From Acidimicrobiia bacterium (GTDB taxonomy: Bacteria; Actinomycetota; Acidimicrobiia; IMCC26256; JAGNEX01), in the NCBI GenBank assembly GCA_018003035.1, contig JAGNEX010000006.1, positions 1-64,000 on the forward strand: a DNA stretch of 64,000 nt. The letters are read 5' to 3'. Position 1 is the first letter of the stretch, and each line of letters begins with the position of its first letter. Shown here in pieces: positions 11,679 to 21,166 of this stretch. The notes beneath the pieces are model-generated. The model had not been told where the DNA came from, made no database searches, and saw only the letters and a list, made by a program, of their open reading frames with translations. The translations under genes and the position numbers were made by a program.

Positions 11679-12832
11679 TTGACCGCCTCCTCGGCTTGGG
11701 CGCGGGGACTAAAGGTAGAAACCTGTTGCAACTGTTCAAGTAGCGCAACCTCGTCTGCAGACATCTCGCGCTCGGCGGGCACAGCTACTTCGACACGGAC
11801 GATCAGATCGCCGTAACCCCCGCCCTTTTTGGCGATACCCCGATTCTTGACCCTGAACTTTTTGCCGCTCGAGGTCCCGGCCGGGATCTTGATCGTGACG
11901 TTGTCGTCGAGCGTGGGCACCGTGATCTTGGTGCCGAGTGCCGCTTCCCAATAGGTGATTGGAATCGTGACCGTCAGGTTGTCGCCCGAACGCCCAAAAC
12001 GTTCATGCGCCTTGACGTGGACCGTCACATAGAGGTCACCGCGAGGCCCACCGTTTGCTCCCGCTCCTCCCCGGGCCTTTACTCGAATGCGCTGTCCGTC
12101 TTTGACGCCGGCTGGCACCCGAATTGTGACGTTTCGCGAGCGCATCTCGACGCCACTTCCGCGACAAGACGGGCACGGATCGTCGATATAGACGCCCGTA
12201 GCGGAACACGCCGAGCACGGCTGGGAGACCGAAAACAAACCTTGGTCCAGGGCCACCGAACCGGTCCCACCACAGTTCGGGCAAGTCTGCGGGGCCGTTC
12301 CCGGGCGCGCACCGTTGCCGCCACATGTGCTGCAGGGCGCGTCGCCATGGACCGACACCGTGGTCGTCACGCCGTGGACAGCGTCAAGAAAGTCCAGGTA
12401 GAGATCTGCCTCCAGGTCCTGGCCTCGTCGCGGACCGCCTGACGTGGGGCGAAATCGCCGACCGCTTCCGCCGCCGGCGTTGCCGAACATGCCGCCGAGA
12501 TTGCCGAGGATGTCGCTCATGTCAAACGCGAAGCCATCGGAGGCGCCAGCTGACCCTGCGCCGCCGCTCCCGAAGAATCGGCCGGCTCCACCGCCGGTCC
12601 GCATCATCTCGCGGGCTTCGTCGTATTCCTTACGCTTCTCGGCATTTCGCAACACCTCATACGCGGTAGCGATCTTGGTGAAGTTGTCGCGGGCCGCTTC
12701 ATCTCCCTGATTGGTATCGGGGTGATACTTCTTGGCGAGCTTGCGGTACGCGTCCGAGATTTCTTTGGGCGACGCGGACGGGCTGACACCCAGGTCTTTG
12801 TAGTAGTCCCGTTCAAGCCATTCCCGTTCCAA
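11675..12832 (-). CDS. dnaJ: Chaperone protein DnaJ (Hsp40)
   Basis: This 385-residue co-chaperone stimulates DnaK ATPase and presents substrates. It has a J domain at residues 9-75 (DYYKDLGVSPSAS, KKYHPDTNQ with the HPD triad), a Gly/Phe-rich linker (about 80-135), a cysteine-rich zinc domain with four CxxCxGxG-type repeats (CSTCGGNG, CPNCGGTG, CSACSATG, CPSCRGSG) and C-terminal substrate domains. The third Cys repeat reads CSATG rather than CxGxG. The start is a TTG at 12832, supported by an excellent GAGGAGGTGA site 3 nt before it; no ATG is nearby. A 154-bp gap separates it from grpE, and it overlaps hspR by 4 nt. Confidence 0.95.
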   Translation of the reverse strand: MEREWLERDYYKDLGVSPSASPKEISDAYRKLAKKYHPDTNQGDEAARDNFTKIATAYEVLRNAEKRKEYDEAREMMRTGGGAGRFFGSGGAGSAGASDGFAFDMSDILGNLGGMFGNAGGGSGRRFRPTSGGPRRGQDLEADLYLDFLDAVHGVTTTVSVHGDAPCSTCGGNGARPGTAPQTCPNCGGTGSVALDQGLFSVSQPCSACSATGVYIDDPCPSCRGSGVEMRSRNVTIRVPAGVKDGQRIRVKARGGAGANGGPRGDLYVTVHVKAHERFGRSGDNLTVTIPITYWEAALGTKITVPTLDDNVTIKIPAGTSSGKKFRVKNRGIAKKGGGYGDLIVRVEVAVPAEREMSADEVALLEQLQQVSTFSPRAQAEEAVK

Positions 12833-12986
12833 TTGTCACCTCCTCATCGATACAGGGATTGGGCCAGGCGAGACCACACCGGGACTCACCCGAGCCAATG
12901 CCCGAAAAATACGTGGAGTTCCGGGTTGCGGGCGCTGGCAGTAGCGCGGACAGCCTGGTGGGCACCGACGAGGGCGCCCACCCGAC

Positions 12987-13586
12987 TCAACCCGAAACCT
13001 TGACCATCGCCGGACGCACCACGCGCCCTTTGATGGCATACCCAGAGCGCAACACTTCGACAACCGTCGGATCGCCATCGCCGCCCAACGACACAACCGC
13101 TTCGTGAACGACCGGATCGAAATCGACGTCGACGGTGTCGATCCGTTCGAGGCCCGCCTGGGTCAGCACGTTGGCCAGCGACTTCTGTACGAGTCGAACG
13201 CCATTTTGAAAACCTTCGGCGTCGGCCGCGGGATCCATGGCCATCGCGTTGTCGAAGGCGTCCAGCACCGGGAGCAACTGTTCCAGTACGAAGGCGGCCC
13301 CGCGCCCAGCGGCCTGCTCTTGATCGCGAGCAACCCGTTTGCGGTAGTTCTCGAAGTCGGCTTGTAGGCGCTGCAACTGGCCCAACAGGTGGTCACGCTC
13401 GGCGACAAGTTCCCCGTTGTCAGAACCCGATGGGCCGCCCGTTTCAGGCTGGGTTTCAGCGGGCTCCGCCGCCGGAGGGTCCGGGGCAGAGGACGTCGCG
13501 TCGATTGCAACATCGTCCTCTGCCAGTTCGCCCATGACGACATCGGAGTCCTTGCCCGGGTCACCTTGAGGCTTGGACTTTGCCAT
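12987..13586 (-). CDS. grpE: Nucleotide exchange factor GrpE
   Basis: This 199-residue protein drives ADP release from DnaK. An acidic, Pro/Ser-rich disordered N-terminus (about 1-75) is followed by the long dimer helix (LQRLQADFENYRKRVARDQ) and the C-terminal beta domain (VDFDPVVHEAVV, VLRSGYAIKGRVVRPAMVKV), all typical. I choose the ATG at 13586, since GAGGAG is then 5 nt away. A GTG one codon earlier would be too close to that site. The ATG overlaps the dnaK TGA by one base (TGATG), so translation is probably coupled. Second gene of the chaperone operon. Confidence 0.95.
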   Translation of the reverse strand: MAKSKPQGDPGKDSDVVMGELAEDDVAIDATSSAPDPPAAEPAETQPETGGPSGSDNGELVAERDHLLGQLQRLQADFENYRKRVARDQEQAAGRGAAFVLEQLLPVLDAFDNAMAMDPAADAEGFQNGVRLVQKSLANVLTQAGLERIDTVDVDFDPVVHEAVVSLGGDGDPTVVEVLRSGYAIKGRVVRPAMVKVSG

Positions 13587-15406
13587 CACTGCTCCTCGTC
13601 GATGATCTCCGCGTCGGCAACTTCGTCATCGGCCGCGGTCGCTCCGGCATCTCCGTTCGGGGTCTGCGAGTCGGACGCCTGCTCGTAGAGACGAGCGGCG
13701 AAAGCTTGTGACGCCTGAACCAGGGTTTGCTGTGCTTGCTGGATGGCTTCGAGGTCCTCTCCTTCGAGTGCGGTCCTCAGCGCCGCCAACTTGGCGTCGA
13801 TATCGGCCTTCTCGGAGGCGTCGACCTTGTCGCTCTGCTCGTTGAGCATCTTTTCGGTTTGGTACACGAGGCTGTCAGCGTTGTTGCGAACCTCGGCAGC
13901 TTCGCGGCGCTTCCGGTCTTCCTCGGCGTGTTGTTCCGCCGCACGCACCATGTCGTCGATCTCGTCTTTGGACAGCGCCGACTGACCGGTAATGGTCATG
14001 GTCTGCTCTTTACCCGTCGCCTTGTCCTTTGCAGACACATGCACGATGCCGTTGACGTCGATGTCGAACGCGACTTCGATCTGAGGGATACCGCGCGGGG
14101 CAGGTGGGATACCCACCAGCTGGAACTTGCCGAGCGTCTTGTTGCGGTAGGCCATGTCGGATTCGCCCTGGAGGACGTGGATCTCCACGGAGGGTTGGTT
14201 GTCCTCGGCGGTGGTGAAGACCTCGGAGCGCTTGGTCGGGATGGTCGTGTTGCGGTCGATCAACTTGGTCATGATGCCGCCCTTGGTTTCGATACCGAGC
14301 GACAGCGGTGTGACGTCGAGCAACAGGACGTCTTTGACTTCACCCTTGATGACACCGGCGTTGATCGCGGCGCCCATTGCAACGACCTCGTCCGGGTTCA
14401 CACCCTTGTGAGGTTCTTTGCCGGTGAGGCCGTGGACCAGTTCTTGGATCGCTGGCATGCGGGTTGAGCCACCGACCATGACGACATGGTCGAGGTCACC
14501 CTTCTTCAGACCTGCGTCTTTAATGGCCTGCTCGAACGGAACACGGCAACGGTCGACGAGGTCGGCGGTCATCTCTTGGAAGGCTGCACGGGTCAAGGTC
14601 TCGTCCAGGTGGAGCGGACCGGCGTCGGTTGCCGTGACGAACGGCAGATTGATGTTTGCCTGCTGAGTCGAGCTGAGTTCGATCTTTGCCTTCTCGGCGG
14701 CTTCCTTCAAGCGTTGGAGTGCCATCCGGTCGGTGCGCAGGTCGATGCCGTGGGCCGCCTTGAAACGGTCGGCCAGCCAGTCGATGATGCGCTGGTCCCA
14801 GTCGTCACCACCGAGGCTGGTGTCACCGTGAGTCGACTTGACCTCGAACACGCCGTCGCCGATCTCGAGAACGGAGACGTCAAAGGTCCCTCCACCGAGG
14901 TCGAACACGAGGATTGTCTGTTCGGTGTCCTTGTCGAGGCCGTAGGCCAGCGAGGCAGCCGTCGGCTCGTTGATGATTCGCAACACTTCGAGCCCGGCGA
15001 TTTGGCCAGCTTCTTTGGTTGCTTGACGTTGGGCGTCGTCGAAGTACGCCGGAACGGTCACGACCGCTTGAGTCACGCTGTCACCCAAGTACTCCTCAGC
15101 GTCGCGCTTGAGCTTCATCAAGATGCGAGCCGAGATTTCTTGGGCCGTGTACTTCTTGCCGTCGATCTCGATATCCCAGTTGGTACCGATGTGGCGCTTC
15201 ACCGAGCGGATCGTGCGGTCTGGGTTGGTTACGGCTTGACGCTTGGCGACCTCACCGACCAGGACTTCACCCGACTTGGAAAACGCGACGATGGAAGGGG
15301 TCGTACGACCGCCTTCGGCGTTGGGAATGACGATCGGCTCGCCTGCTTCGAGCACTGAAACCACCGAGTTAGTGGTTCCGAGGTCGATGCCTACTGCTTT
15401 GGCCAT
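13586..15406 (-). CDS. dnaK: Molecular chaperone DnaK (Hsp70)
   Basis: This 606-residue Hsp70 starts [18 protein letters not shown]. It carries the three Hsp70 signatures ([20 protein letters not shown] read here as [12 protein letters not shown], and [17 protein letters not shown]), the interdomain linker [19 protein letters not shown] and a substrate-binding domain, and ends acidic ([14 protein letters not shown]). The frame is open 52 codons upstream, but the ATG at 15406 has GGAGG 9-10 nt before it and gives the family start. It heads the dnaK-grpE-dnaJ-hspR operon. A promoter with an overlapping HAIR-like operator lies 65-95 bp upstream, consistent with HspR autoregulation. Confidence 0.98.
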   Translation of the reverse strand: MAKAVGIDLGTTNSVVSVLEAGEPIVIPNAEGGRTTPSIVAFSKSGEVLVGEVAKRQAVTNPDRTIRSVKRHIGTNWDIEIDGKKYTAQEISARILMKLKRDAEEYLGDSVTQAVVTVPAYFDDAQRQATKEAGQIAGLEVLRIINEPTAASLAYGLDKDTEQTILVFDLGGGTFDVSVLEIGDGVFEVKSTHGDTSLGGDDWDQRIIDWLADRFKAAHGIDLRTDRMALQRLKEAAEKAKIELSSTQQANINLPFVTATDAGPLHLDETLTRAAFQEMTADLVDRCRVPFEQAIKDAGLKKGDLDHVVMVGGSTRMPAIQELVHGLTGKEPHKGVNPDEVVAMGAAINAGVIKGEVKDVLLLDVTPLSLGIETKGGIMTKLIDRNTTIPTKRSEVFTTAEDNQPSVEIHVLQGESDMAYRNKTLGKFQLVGIPPAPRGIPQIEVAFDIDVNGIVHVSAKDKATGKEQTMTITGQSALSKDEIDDMVRAAEQHAEEDRKRREAAEVRNNADSLVYQTEKMLNEQSDKVDASEKADIDAKLAALRTALEGEDLEAIQQAQQTLVQASQAFAARLYEQASDSQTPNGDAGATAADDEVADAEIIDEEQ

Positions 15407-15470
15407 GATGCCTCCGGGGCGGATTGTGTTGGAAGCGGGAGATCCCGCTTGGTCTATCAACAGTGGCACC

Positions 15471-15499
15471 AGGATAAAACCTGAGTGCGTCATTGTCAA
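15471..15499 (-). promoter_or_regulatory. dnaK operon promoter
   Basis: On the minus strand: TTGACA (15499-15494), 17-bp spacer and TATCCT (15476-15471). The -35 is consensus and the spacing ideal. It directs the dnaK operon with a leader of about 58 nt. The -35 box lies inside the HAIR-like operator. Confidence 0.8.
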
Positions 15500-15500
15500 G
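15480..15500 (-). promoter_or_regulatory. HAIR-like operator (HspR site) of dnaK
   Basis: On the minus strand: CTTGACA, 7 nt, ACTCAGG. Compared with the HAIR consensus CTTGAGT-N7-ACTCAAG, 5 of 7 and 6 of 7 positions match, with the exact 7-nt spacing. It overlaps the -35 box and spacer, so bound HspR would block RNA polymerase. Confidence 0.7.
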
Positions 15501-15668
15501 TAGCCTAAGCGCTTTGCATTGGGAGGGCTCCACGCCCTCGCCACCACGCTGCGGCCGTCCACAATCCGGTATCCCGACTAAGTCTGAGCGTAGGTCTCTG
15601 ATCGATCGATTGCTGGCCGAACTCATCAATTCGACGCGCCCATCAAGAGAGCCAGCGCGCACAATCAA

Positions 15669-15700
15669 AAGACCGCAACCCATATCTGGGTTGCGGTCTT
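15669..15700 (-). terminator. Terminator of the lcp gene
   Basis: A perfect 13-bp stem (AAGACCGCAACCC and its complement) with a 6-nt loop lies 56 bp past the lcp stop. On the minus strand the 3' arm continues into TTTT, giving a good intrinsic terminator that separates lcp from the dnaK promoter. Confidence 0.8.
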
Positions 15701-15755
15701 ATGCATCACGAACTTCTCGATGGGGCAGCCGCCGCTGCCCGCTTCGGCCCAGCGG

Positions 15756-17030
15756 CTAGTAGCCGCCCCCACCGCCCGAAGCGCCGCCCTCATAGTGAGG
15801 GTTGTTCGCGACAGGAATGCTGATGTTGATCGGGAACTTTCCACCCGAAAGGATCAGCAGCGCGCCGAGGCGCAGAACTTCATCGAAGGCCCAGTAGACA
15901 TCGGCGAGCTCTCGGGGCGCCTTATCCATCGCCAAGAGACCTTCCCGAACCTTGATAAACGGGATCCACAGATTGTTGAGGACTCCGTCCCAGAAGGGCT
16001 CACGAGGGATGTCGAGCCAACCCGCGATCTCGTCACCGAGTACGTAGCGCGTGAGTGCACCCAGGATCGGGGTCGTCAGAATGCCCTTGTCAATGAAGGC
16101 ACCCAGGTTCAACAGTTGGTGCGCGAGGTCGTATCCCTCGGGAGTGATCGCCAGGTTGAGCACGTCAGCGGCCTGCTGATCTGCCTCGGCCCAGGACTTG
16201 GGAATGAACTCATCGCGGATGCCGAGGAGGTGACCCGTGACCTGCCATGAGTGGAGAAAGGCCTCACTCTCTGCTGGGTCGATTGGAATGTCCCACTTTT
16301 TGAGGTTCTGCATGACGGTCGTCGGAAGGCTGTGCCAGGTGACCATCATGTCGTGCTGGCTGATCGGGATCGTCTCGTCGGCGACCTCGTCCCACTTGAT
16401 GGACGAGGGCAACAGGTTGCGGACGCCCGCGTGGGCTAGACGCGTCTTGACGCACGTGACCACCTGTTGCCCGTCGGGACGAAATGCGTTGTAGGACCCA
16501 ATGTCGTAACCAAGCTTGGCGGTCTTGGTGATGCGGTCCTTCATGTCCGCTCCACCCTTGGAGTAGTACACGGCCCGAGCCTCACGGGGAATCACCGTGC
16601 TCATCATGCCGCTAGCAAACCCGTAGGTGACACCTAGGTACAAGCCGCGCTTGCGGTTGAACTCGAAGGCGGTAACCAGCTTGTCGTGGTCGGCCCATGC
16701 TGGGAGTTGACGAGCGCTCTCGATGAATGCCTTCACGTCGTCGGGCAACTCTGCTGGAAGTTCTTGGCCGTTGGTCTGCCACTTCTTGAGGGCGTCGTTG
16801 ACCATCGGGATCTTGCCGCGCTCTTTAAGCGAGCGAACCAGATCGTCTGCCGGCGGGTCCCAAGTGGCGTGGCGGTCGGCCCCCGTAGCCGGCGTATCAC
16901 CGATAGACCCCGAGGTCGTCCAGTCCCATCCGGGCTTATCGGCCCGGAGCGGCGTGCATGCACCCACCACACCCAAGGCTCCAAGTGCACCGCCGCTGGC
17001 CAACAGGCTCCGTCGACTCATGTTTTCCAT
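15756..17030 (-). CDS. lcp: Latex-clearing protein (Lcp), Tat-exported rubber oxygenase
   Basis: This 424-residue member of PF09995 resembles Streptomyces Lcp throughout. Lcp is a haem-b dioxygenase that cleaves poly(cis-1,4-isoprene) outside the cell. The block IPREARAVYYSKGGADMKDR, then TKTAKLGYDIG, carries the Lcp residues at matching spacing: Glu150, Arg166, Lys169, Thr170 and, 30 residues on, His200 in RLAHAGVR. These correspond to E148, R164, K167, T168 and H198 of Lcp K30 as I recall that numbering. The N-terminus MSRRSLLASGG is a Tat signal, and VGAC (Cys25) is a possible lipobox. I start at the ATG 17030 rather than 54 codons upstream, which is not family-like. A Gly-rich tail ends it. 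A TetR gene and a palindromic operator lie upstream. The true substrate is untested. Confidence 0.88.
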   Translation of the reverse strand: MENMSRRSLLASGGALGALGVVGACTPLRADKPGWDWTTSGSIGDTPATGADRHATWDPPADDLVRSLKERGKIPMVNDALKKWQTNGQELPAELPDDVKAFIESARQLPAWADHDKLVTAFEFNRKRGLYLGVTYGFASGMMSTVIPREARAVYYSKGGADMKDRITKTAKLGYDIGSYNAFRPDGQQVVTCVKTRLAHAGVRNLLPSSIKWDEVADETIPISQHDMMVTWHSLPTTVMQNLKKWDIPIDPAESEAFLHSWQVTGHLLGIRDEFIPKSWAEADQQAADVLNLAITPEGYDLAHQLLNLGAFIDKGILTTPILGALTRYVLGDEIAGWLDIPREPFWDGVLNNLWIPFIKVREGLLAMDKAPRELADVYWAFDEVLRLGALLILSGGKFPINISIPVANNPHYEGGASGGGGGY

Positions 17031-17086
17031 CTGCCTACCACTCCTCAAGAGTTGCGTCCCACAAGCTCGTTCAACGAGCCGCTCCT

Positions 17087-17105
17087 TATTGGCACTGTGC
17101 CAATA
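17087..17105 (-). promoter_or_regulatory. 19-bp palindromic operator upstream of lcp
   Basis: TATTGGCAC-T-GTGCCAATA, a perfect 9+9 dyad around one base, lies 57 bp before the lcp ATG and overlaps the predicted -10. Size and placement suit a TetR-family repressor, and the neighbouring tetR gene is the natural candidate (inferred). Confidence 0.75.
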
Positions 17106-17130
17106 GTAGCCATCGGAGGGTAGTTGTAAA
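17103..17130 (-). promoter_or_regulatory. Probable lcp promoter
   Basis: On the minus strand: TTTACA (17130-17125), 16-bp spacer and TACTAT (17108-17103). The -10 shares its last three bases with the palindrome at 17087-17105, so repressor binding would occlude it. Confidence 0.6.
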
Positions 17131-17459
17131 ACCGGTTGTCGAGATTGCGTCGTGGCGAGCATCACTGTGGCCGACCTCATGCCCACAAGCATCGTGAGCC
17201 GAACCGCACCTTCGCGAGAAAACTGCGCGACAAATACGGCGAATTTCAGCGCAGGTTGTCGAGGGAAATTCAGCTCTGAACTGCCTTTTCCCTCCCGCGA
17301 ACGGAGGCAAAGTCCCTTCCGGGCGATGCAGTCTCATTGCTAAACATTGCATCCAGCGACCAGCGGATGGCGCGAAGCCCCAAACGACGCACACCGCCGC
17401 GGGCGCTGCCCAGCACCAAAGAACTGCTAAAAAGCCGAAAGGCTCGGCGAGGACGAACG
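17131..17459. other. Intergenic region between lcp promoter and tetR
   Basis: About 330 bp with no convincing coding frame. Short arginine/cysteine-rich frames exist but have no ribosome site or family likeness. No further dyad of note was found. Confidence 0.4.
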
Positions 17460-18119
17460 CTAGGTCGTGGGTTGATCGGGTACGAGCCCACCGCTTGCAA
17501 TGCCGCCCAGCCCGACGATCATCATCTCGACGCCCAGGTCGAACTCCGCCTCCCGATCGGCATCTTCAACCGCAATGGTCGCAGCCACAAGAGGCCGGCC
17601 CTCGGCGGCGAGACCTGCTCGAACGGCCCGGATCTCGTCTTCAGAACGCCCGGAGTAGAGCGGGCGAGCGCTGAGCTCGGCCAGGACGTGCCCGACAACG
17701 AAGGCCGCCACGACGTTCAAAACTCGCCGGGCGAGCTCGGGTTCAAAACCCATGTCCACCAGTTCTTGGAGGGCGGTTTCGACAAGCGACATGGTGCTCG
17801 GCGTAACGACCGGCCTCAGAGCGATTGCTGGCGTGACATGGGGATGCGCCAAGAGGGCGTCGCGGTACGCATGACAATACGCACGCACTCGGTTCTCCCA
17901 CCCAGGCCCTGTCGCAGGGATAGACAGCCCCTCGTTGACCAGATCGATGACCCCATCGAGGATGTCGCCCTTATTCTCGATGTGGGTGTACAGAGAGGTC
18001 GCCTCGACGTTCAGACGACTGGCCAAATTGCGCATGGTCAGCGCGTCTAGGCCCTGTTCGTCGATCAGGGTCAGGGCTGCCTCGACAACCTGATCTCGAT
18101 CGAGTCCTTGACGCGGCAT
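17460..18119 (-). CDS. TetR-family transcriptional regulator (putative lcp regulator)
   Basis: This 219-residue protein has an N-terminal TetR helix-turn-helix (about residues 8-55: VVEAALTLIDEQGLDALTMR, NLASRLNVEATSLYTHIENK) and a C-terminal ligand/dimer domain of the TetR_C type (AYRDALLAHPHVTPAIALRP, PELARRVLNVVAAFVVGHVL). It lies upstream of lcp on the same strand. TetR regulators of lcp (LcpR) are known in Streptomyces and Gordonia, so a role in sensing an inducer and releasing the palindrome at 17087-17105 is likely but inferred. No clear copy of that palindrome lies before tetR itself, so autoregulation is not evident. Confidence 0.85.
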   Translation of the reverse strand: MPRQGLDRDQVVEAALTLIDEQGLDALTMRNLASRLNVEATSLYTHIENKGDILDGVIDLVNEGLSIPATGPGWENRVRAYCHAYRDALLAHPHVTPAIALRPVVTPSTMSLVETALQELVDMGFEPELARRVLNVVAAFVVGHVLAELSARPLYSGRSEDEIRAVRAGLAAEGRPLVAATIAVEDADREAEFDLGVEMMIVGLGGIASGGLVPDQPTT

Positions 18120-18362
18120 ACAACCAACCTTCCAACGGCCCTGTACGTGTCTGCAACGCTCTGCTCGCGAATCAGACTCGTCCTGTGCAGGCCCCTCGGC
18201 CCGAGCACAACCATCCGAACCTTACACCCAAATATCGCTCCCTCGACGGGGACGGCTTTTCGAACGACGCCCACTTACGTGAAACTTCACACTGCCGAGG
18301 GCCGGTGGTTTCTCTTCGACCGAGCGTCCGAGTCCGACTCAGCGGCCGTGGAAGAACGCTCG

Positions 18363-18842
<480 letters not shown>

Positions 18843-18935
18843 TCATCCGCCTGGCACAACCGACGTCGCTGCGCGCGCCGCTGCTGTTGACGTTGGCACT
18901 ATGCACACTTTGCGTTGACGTGTACCATGCACGCC

Positions 18936-19361
18936 ATGCCGAAGCGTGATGCATACATAGAGCACCTTGCCAACGTCCCCTTGTTTTCCGAGTGCAACAA
19001 CCGCGATCTTCGTTTGATCGCGCGCAGCACCGAGGAAATTCAGGTCCCAGCGGGCAAAGAACTTGTAACCCAGGGTGAAACCGGGCGCGAGTTCTTCGTC
19101 ATCGTTGAAGGCTCCGCCATCGTGGTACGAGATGGCGAGCAGATCACCACCCTTGGCCCTGGCGACTTCTTCGGCGAACTGGCTCTGTTGGATCGCGGTC
19201 CCCGTAGCGCCACGGTCATCGCTGAGACCCCAATGCAGTTGCTCGTCCTCGCACAGCGCGAGTTCAGCGGCCTGCTGGACGAGGTTCCGTCGCTAGCCCA
19301 CAAGCTGCTCAAGGGTATGGCTAAGCGGGTTCGCGAAGCGGACGCCGCCGGGCTCCACTAA
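18936..19361 (+). CDS. Stand-alone cyclic-nucleotide-binding domain protein
   Basis: This 141-residue protein is a single Crp-type nucleotide-binding beta-barrel (about residues 15-130) with the phosphate-binding cassette FGELALLDRGPRSATV, whose Arg and Ser fit a cyclic nucleotide phosphate. There is no helix-turn-helix, kinase or channel domain, so it is not a Crp-like transcription factor. It could regulate a partner protein in trans. Three in-frame starts are possible (TTG 18915, ATG 18927, ATG 18936). I use the last because MPKRDAYIEHLANVPLF begins the recognisable fold. It precedes the universal stress gene by 116 bp on the same strand. Confidence 0.8.
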   Translation: MPKRDAYIEHLANVPLFSECNNRDLRLIARSTEEIQVPAGKELVTQGETGREFFVIVEGSAIVVRDGEQITTLGPGDFFGELALLDRGPRSATVIAETPMQLLVLAQREFSGLLDEVPSLAHKLLKGMAKRVREADAAGLH

Positions 19362-19477
19362 CCAGGTTCGACACGGCGGGACCCACCTCCCGCCGATCGC
19401 CGGTCGTTCGCGCCGGGCAGCTCCACTCGACAGACGATGCAGAACTACAGTCGCGTCTGACCGAGTCGGGAGGCCAG

Positions 19478-20338
19478 ATGCAGTTTGATTCCGTTGTCGT
19501 TGGTGTTGACGGCTCGCCCGGAAGCCAGACCGCCCTCAAGTGGGCGTGTTCGGCGGTTAAACCAGGCGGGCGGATCATTGCGGGATACGGCTACGGCCCT
19601 CGCCGCAACAATCCGCTGAGCATCGGCCCAGCGTCTATCGGTGCGTCACCAGGCGTTCTCGATACTGCGGTCATCGACTTGCTGGCTGGCCCGTGGACCG
19701 AATTGGCGGCCGAGTTCGATGTCGAAGTCGAACATGCCATCCGCTCAAAGTCTCCGTCGGACACGTTGCTCGAACTTGCTGCGACGAACGAGTCGCCCAT
19801 GATCGCTCTTGGGTCTCATTCCGAAAGCGTTCTCGGTATGCCCCGACTGGGCGGCGTGGTCGGCGGAATCATGTCGGCGGCCGAAGTCCCACTCACCCTG
19901 ATCCCCCCTTATGCGAGTAACGACGCTCCGCAACAACGCAACCAAGTGGTTGTCGGAATCGACCGGAGCCCGGCGTCGGTCGGGGCGTTCAAATGGGCGA
20001 TTGCCAACTTCGATCCTGAGATCGTGACGGCTCTTGAGATCATCGCCCCGCCAGCGGACGAGAGCCTCATCGACGAAGTCGGCGAACTTGAAGCAGCGGT
20101 ACGCTCTCTTGAGGCGTTCATCGAGACGGCGATCGACGACGAAGTTCCGGTCGGATACCGAGTTGCCGCCTCAAGCACGATCGACGAAATGCTTCGGCAG
20201 AGCGCGACCGCTGACCTACTGGTGGTCGGCGCTCATCCCCGTTCAATCGTTCAGGAGTACCTCGCTCCGTCGATCGTCCGCCTCGTCGCTCCGTTCGCAC
20301 AATGCCCAATGTGCGTGATTCCGCCTCCCACCACCTGA
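19478..20338 (+). CDS. Tandem universal stress protein (UspA domains)
   Basis: This 286-residue protein has two UspA-type Rossmann-like domains. The first (about 1-148) starts VVVGVDGSPGSQTALKWA. The second (about 153-286) starts VVVGIDRSPASVGAFKWA. Both begin with the ATP-type motif GVDGS/GIDRS. The first keeps the later glycine-rich motif (ALGSHS...GGVVGGIMS), while in the second (VVGAHPRSIVQEYLAPSIV) that loop is degenerate. Tandem Usp proteins are common in actinobacteria and usually bind ATP during stress or non-growth; the specific role is unknown. The ATG at 19478 has GGGAGG just upstream. It may be co-transcribed with the preceding cyclic-nucleotide-binding gene. Confidence 0.85.
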   Translation: MQFDSVVVGVDGSPGSQTALKWACSAVKPGGRIIAGYGYGPRRNNPLSIGPASIGASPGVLDTAVIDLLAGPWTELAAEFDVEVEHAIRSKSPSDTLLELAATNESPMIALGSHSESVLGMPRLGGVVGGIMSAAEVPLTLIPPYASNDAPQQRNQVVVGIDRSPASVGAFKWAIANFDPEIVTALEIIAPPADESLIDEVGELEAAVRSLEAFIETAIDDEVPVGYRVAASSTIDEMLRQSATADLLVVGAHPRSIVQEYLAPSIVRLVAPFAQCPMCVIPPPTT

Positions 20339-20469
20339 GCAAGCTGGCCGGACAACACAACTCTTAGTGGCGCCCGCGAGCCAGGGGTCATGGCACGTAG
20401 CCTTTGCAGACGGACGCAGGATCGCTCGGCGTCCGGTCGCTAGCAGCCCAGGACCACGGGGGAATCCAC

Positions 20470-21123
20470 ATGTTTGGTCGTAAGCCAGCACCACCACCCA
20501 AACCAGAGGATTGTCTCCCCGGACGCGCTCTGGCAATGCCGGTACCCGACGAACATGCTGTGCTGGGTACCGCGATGGTCGGGCCGTGGCCGGACGGGCT
20601 GGAGACGATCGTCTTGGGGATGGGATGTTTCTGGGGAGCCGAGCGTCTGTACTGGAAGTTGCCGGGTGTCTATACGACCGCAGCCGGCTACGCCGGTGGG
20701 ACCACGCCCAACCCCACCTACGAAGAAACCTGCACGTCGATGACTGGCCACACCGAAGCGGTGCTCGTCGTCTACGACCCAACCCAGCTGCCGTTGGATG
20801 TGATCTTCAAAGTCTTCTGGGAGAACCACGACCCCACCCAGTACATGGGTCAGGGCAACGACATTGGAAGCCAATATCGGTCGGCGATCTACACGACGAC
20901 CGACGAACAACTCGCCGCTGCCAAAGCGTCGGCAGCCAGCTACCAACAGAGCTTGACCGAGAAACGGTTTGGCGAGATCACAACCGAGATCGAACCCCTC
21001 GACCAGTTCTATTACGCCGAGCCCTACCACCAGCAGTACCTGCAGAAGCATCCTGGCGGCTACTGCAATCACGGGTTCTGCCAGGCCGAATACGCACCAC
21101 CCGCACAGGCTCCCAGCACGTAA
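20470..21123 (+). CDS. msrA: Peptide methionine-S-sulfoxide reductase MsrA
   Basis: This 217-residue enzyme reduces the S-epimer of methionine sulfoxide in proteins. The catalytic motif is GMGCFWGAE (Cys near residue 57). Other blocks are [35 protein letters not shown] and QYRSAIY. The C-terminus [13 protein letters not shown] supplies two resolving cysteines, the usual three-Cys layout. The N-terminus carries a proline-rich leader typical of the long MsrA form. The ATG at 20470 follows GGGGG by about 8 nt; an upstream extension of 22 codons is not family-like. msrB starts 44 bp downstream, forming an oxidative repair pair. Confidence 0.95.
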   Translation: MFGRKPAPPPKPEDCLPGRALAMPVPDEHAVLGTAMVGPWPDGLETIVLGMGCFWGAERLYWKLPGVYTTAAGYAGGTTPNPTYEETCTSMTGHTEAVLVVYDPTQLPLDVIFKVFWENHDPTQYMGQGNDIGSQYRSAIYTTTDEQLAAAKASAASYQQSLTEKRFGEITTEIEPLDQFYYAEPYHQQYLQKHPGGYCNHGFCQAEYAPPAQAPST

Positions 21124-21166
21124 GCGGGCCAGTGTTTGCACTCACCGCACAGCGAAAGCGACTTCG

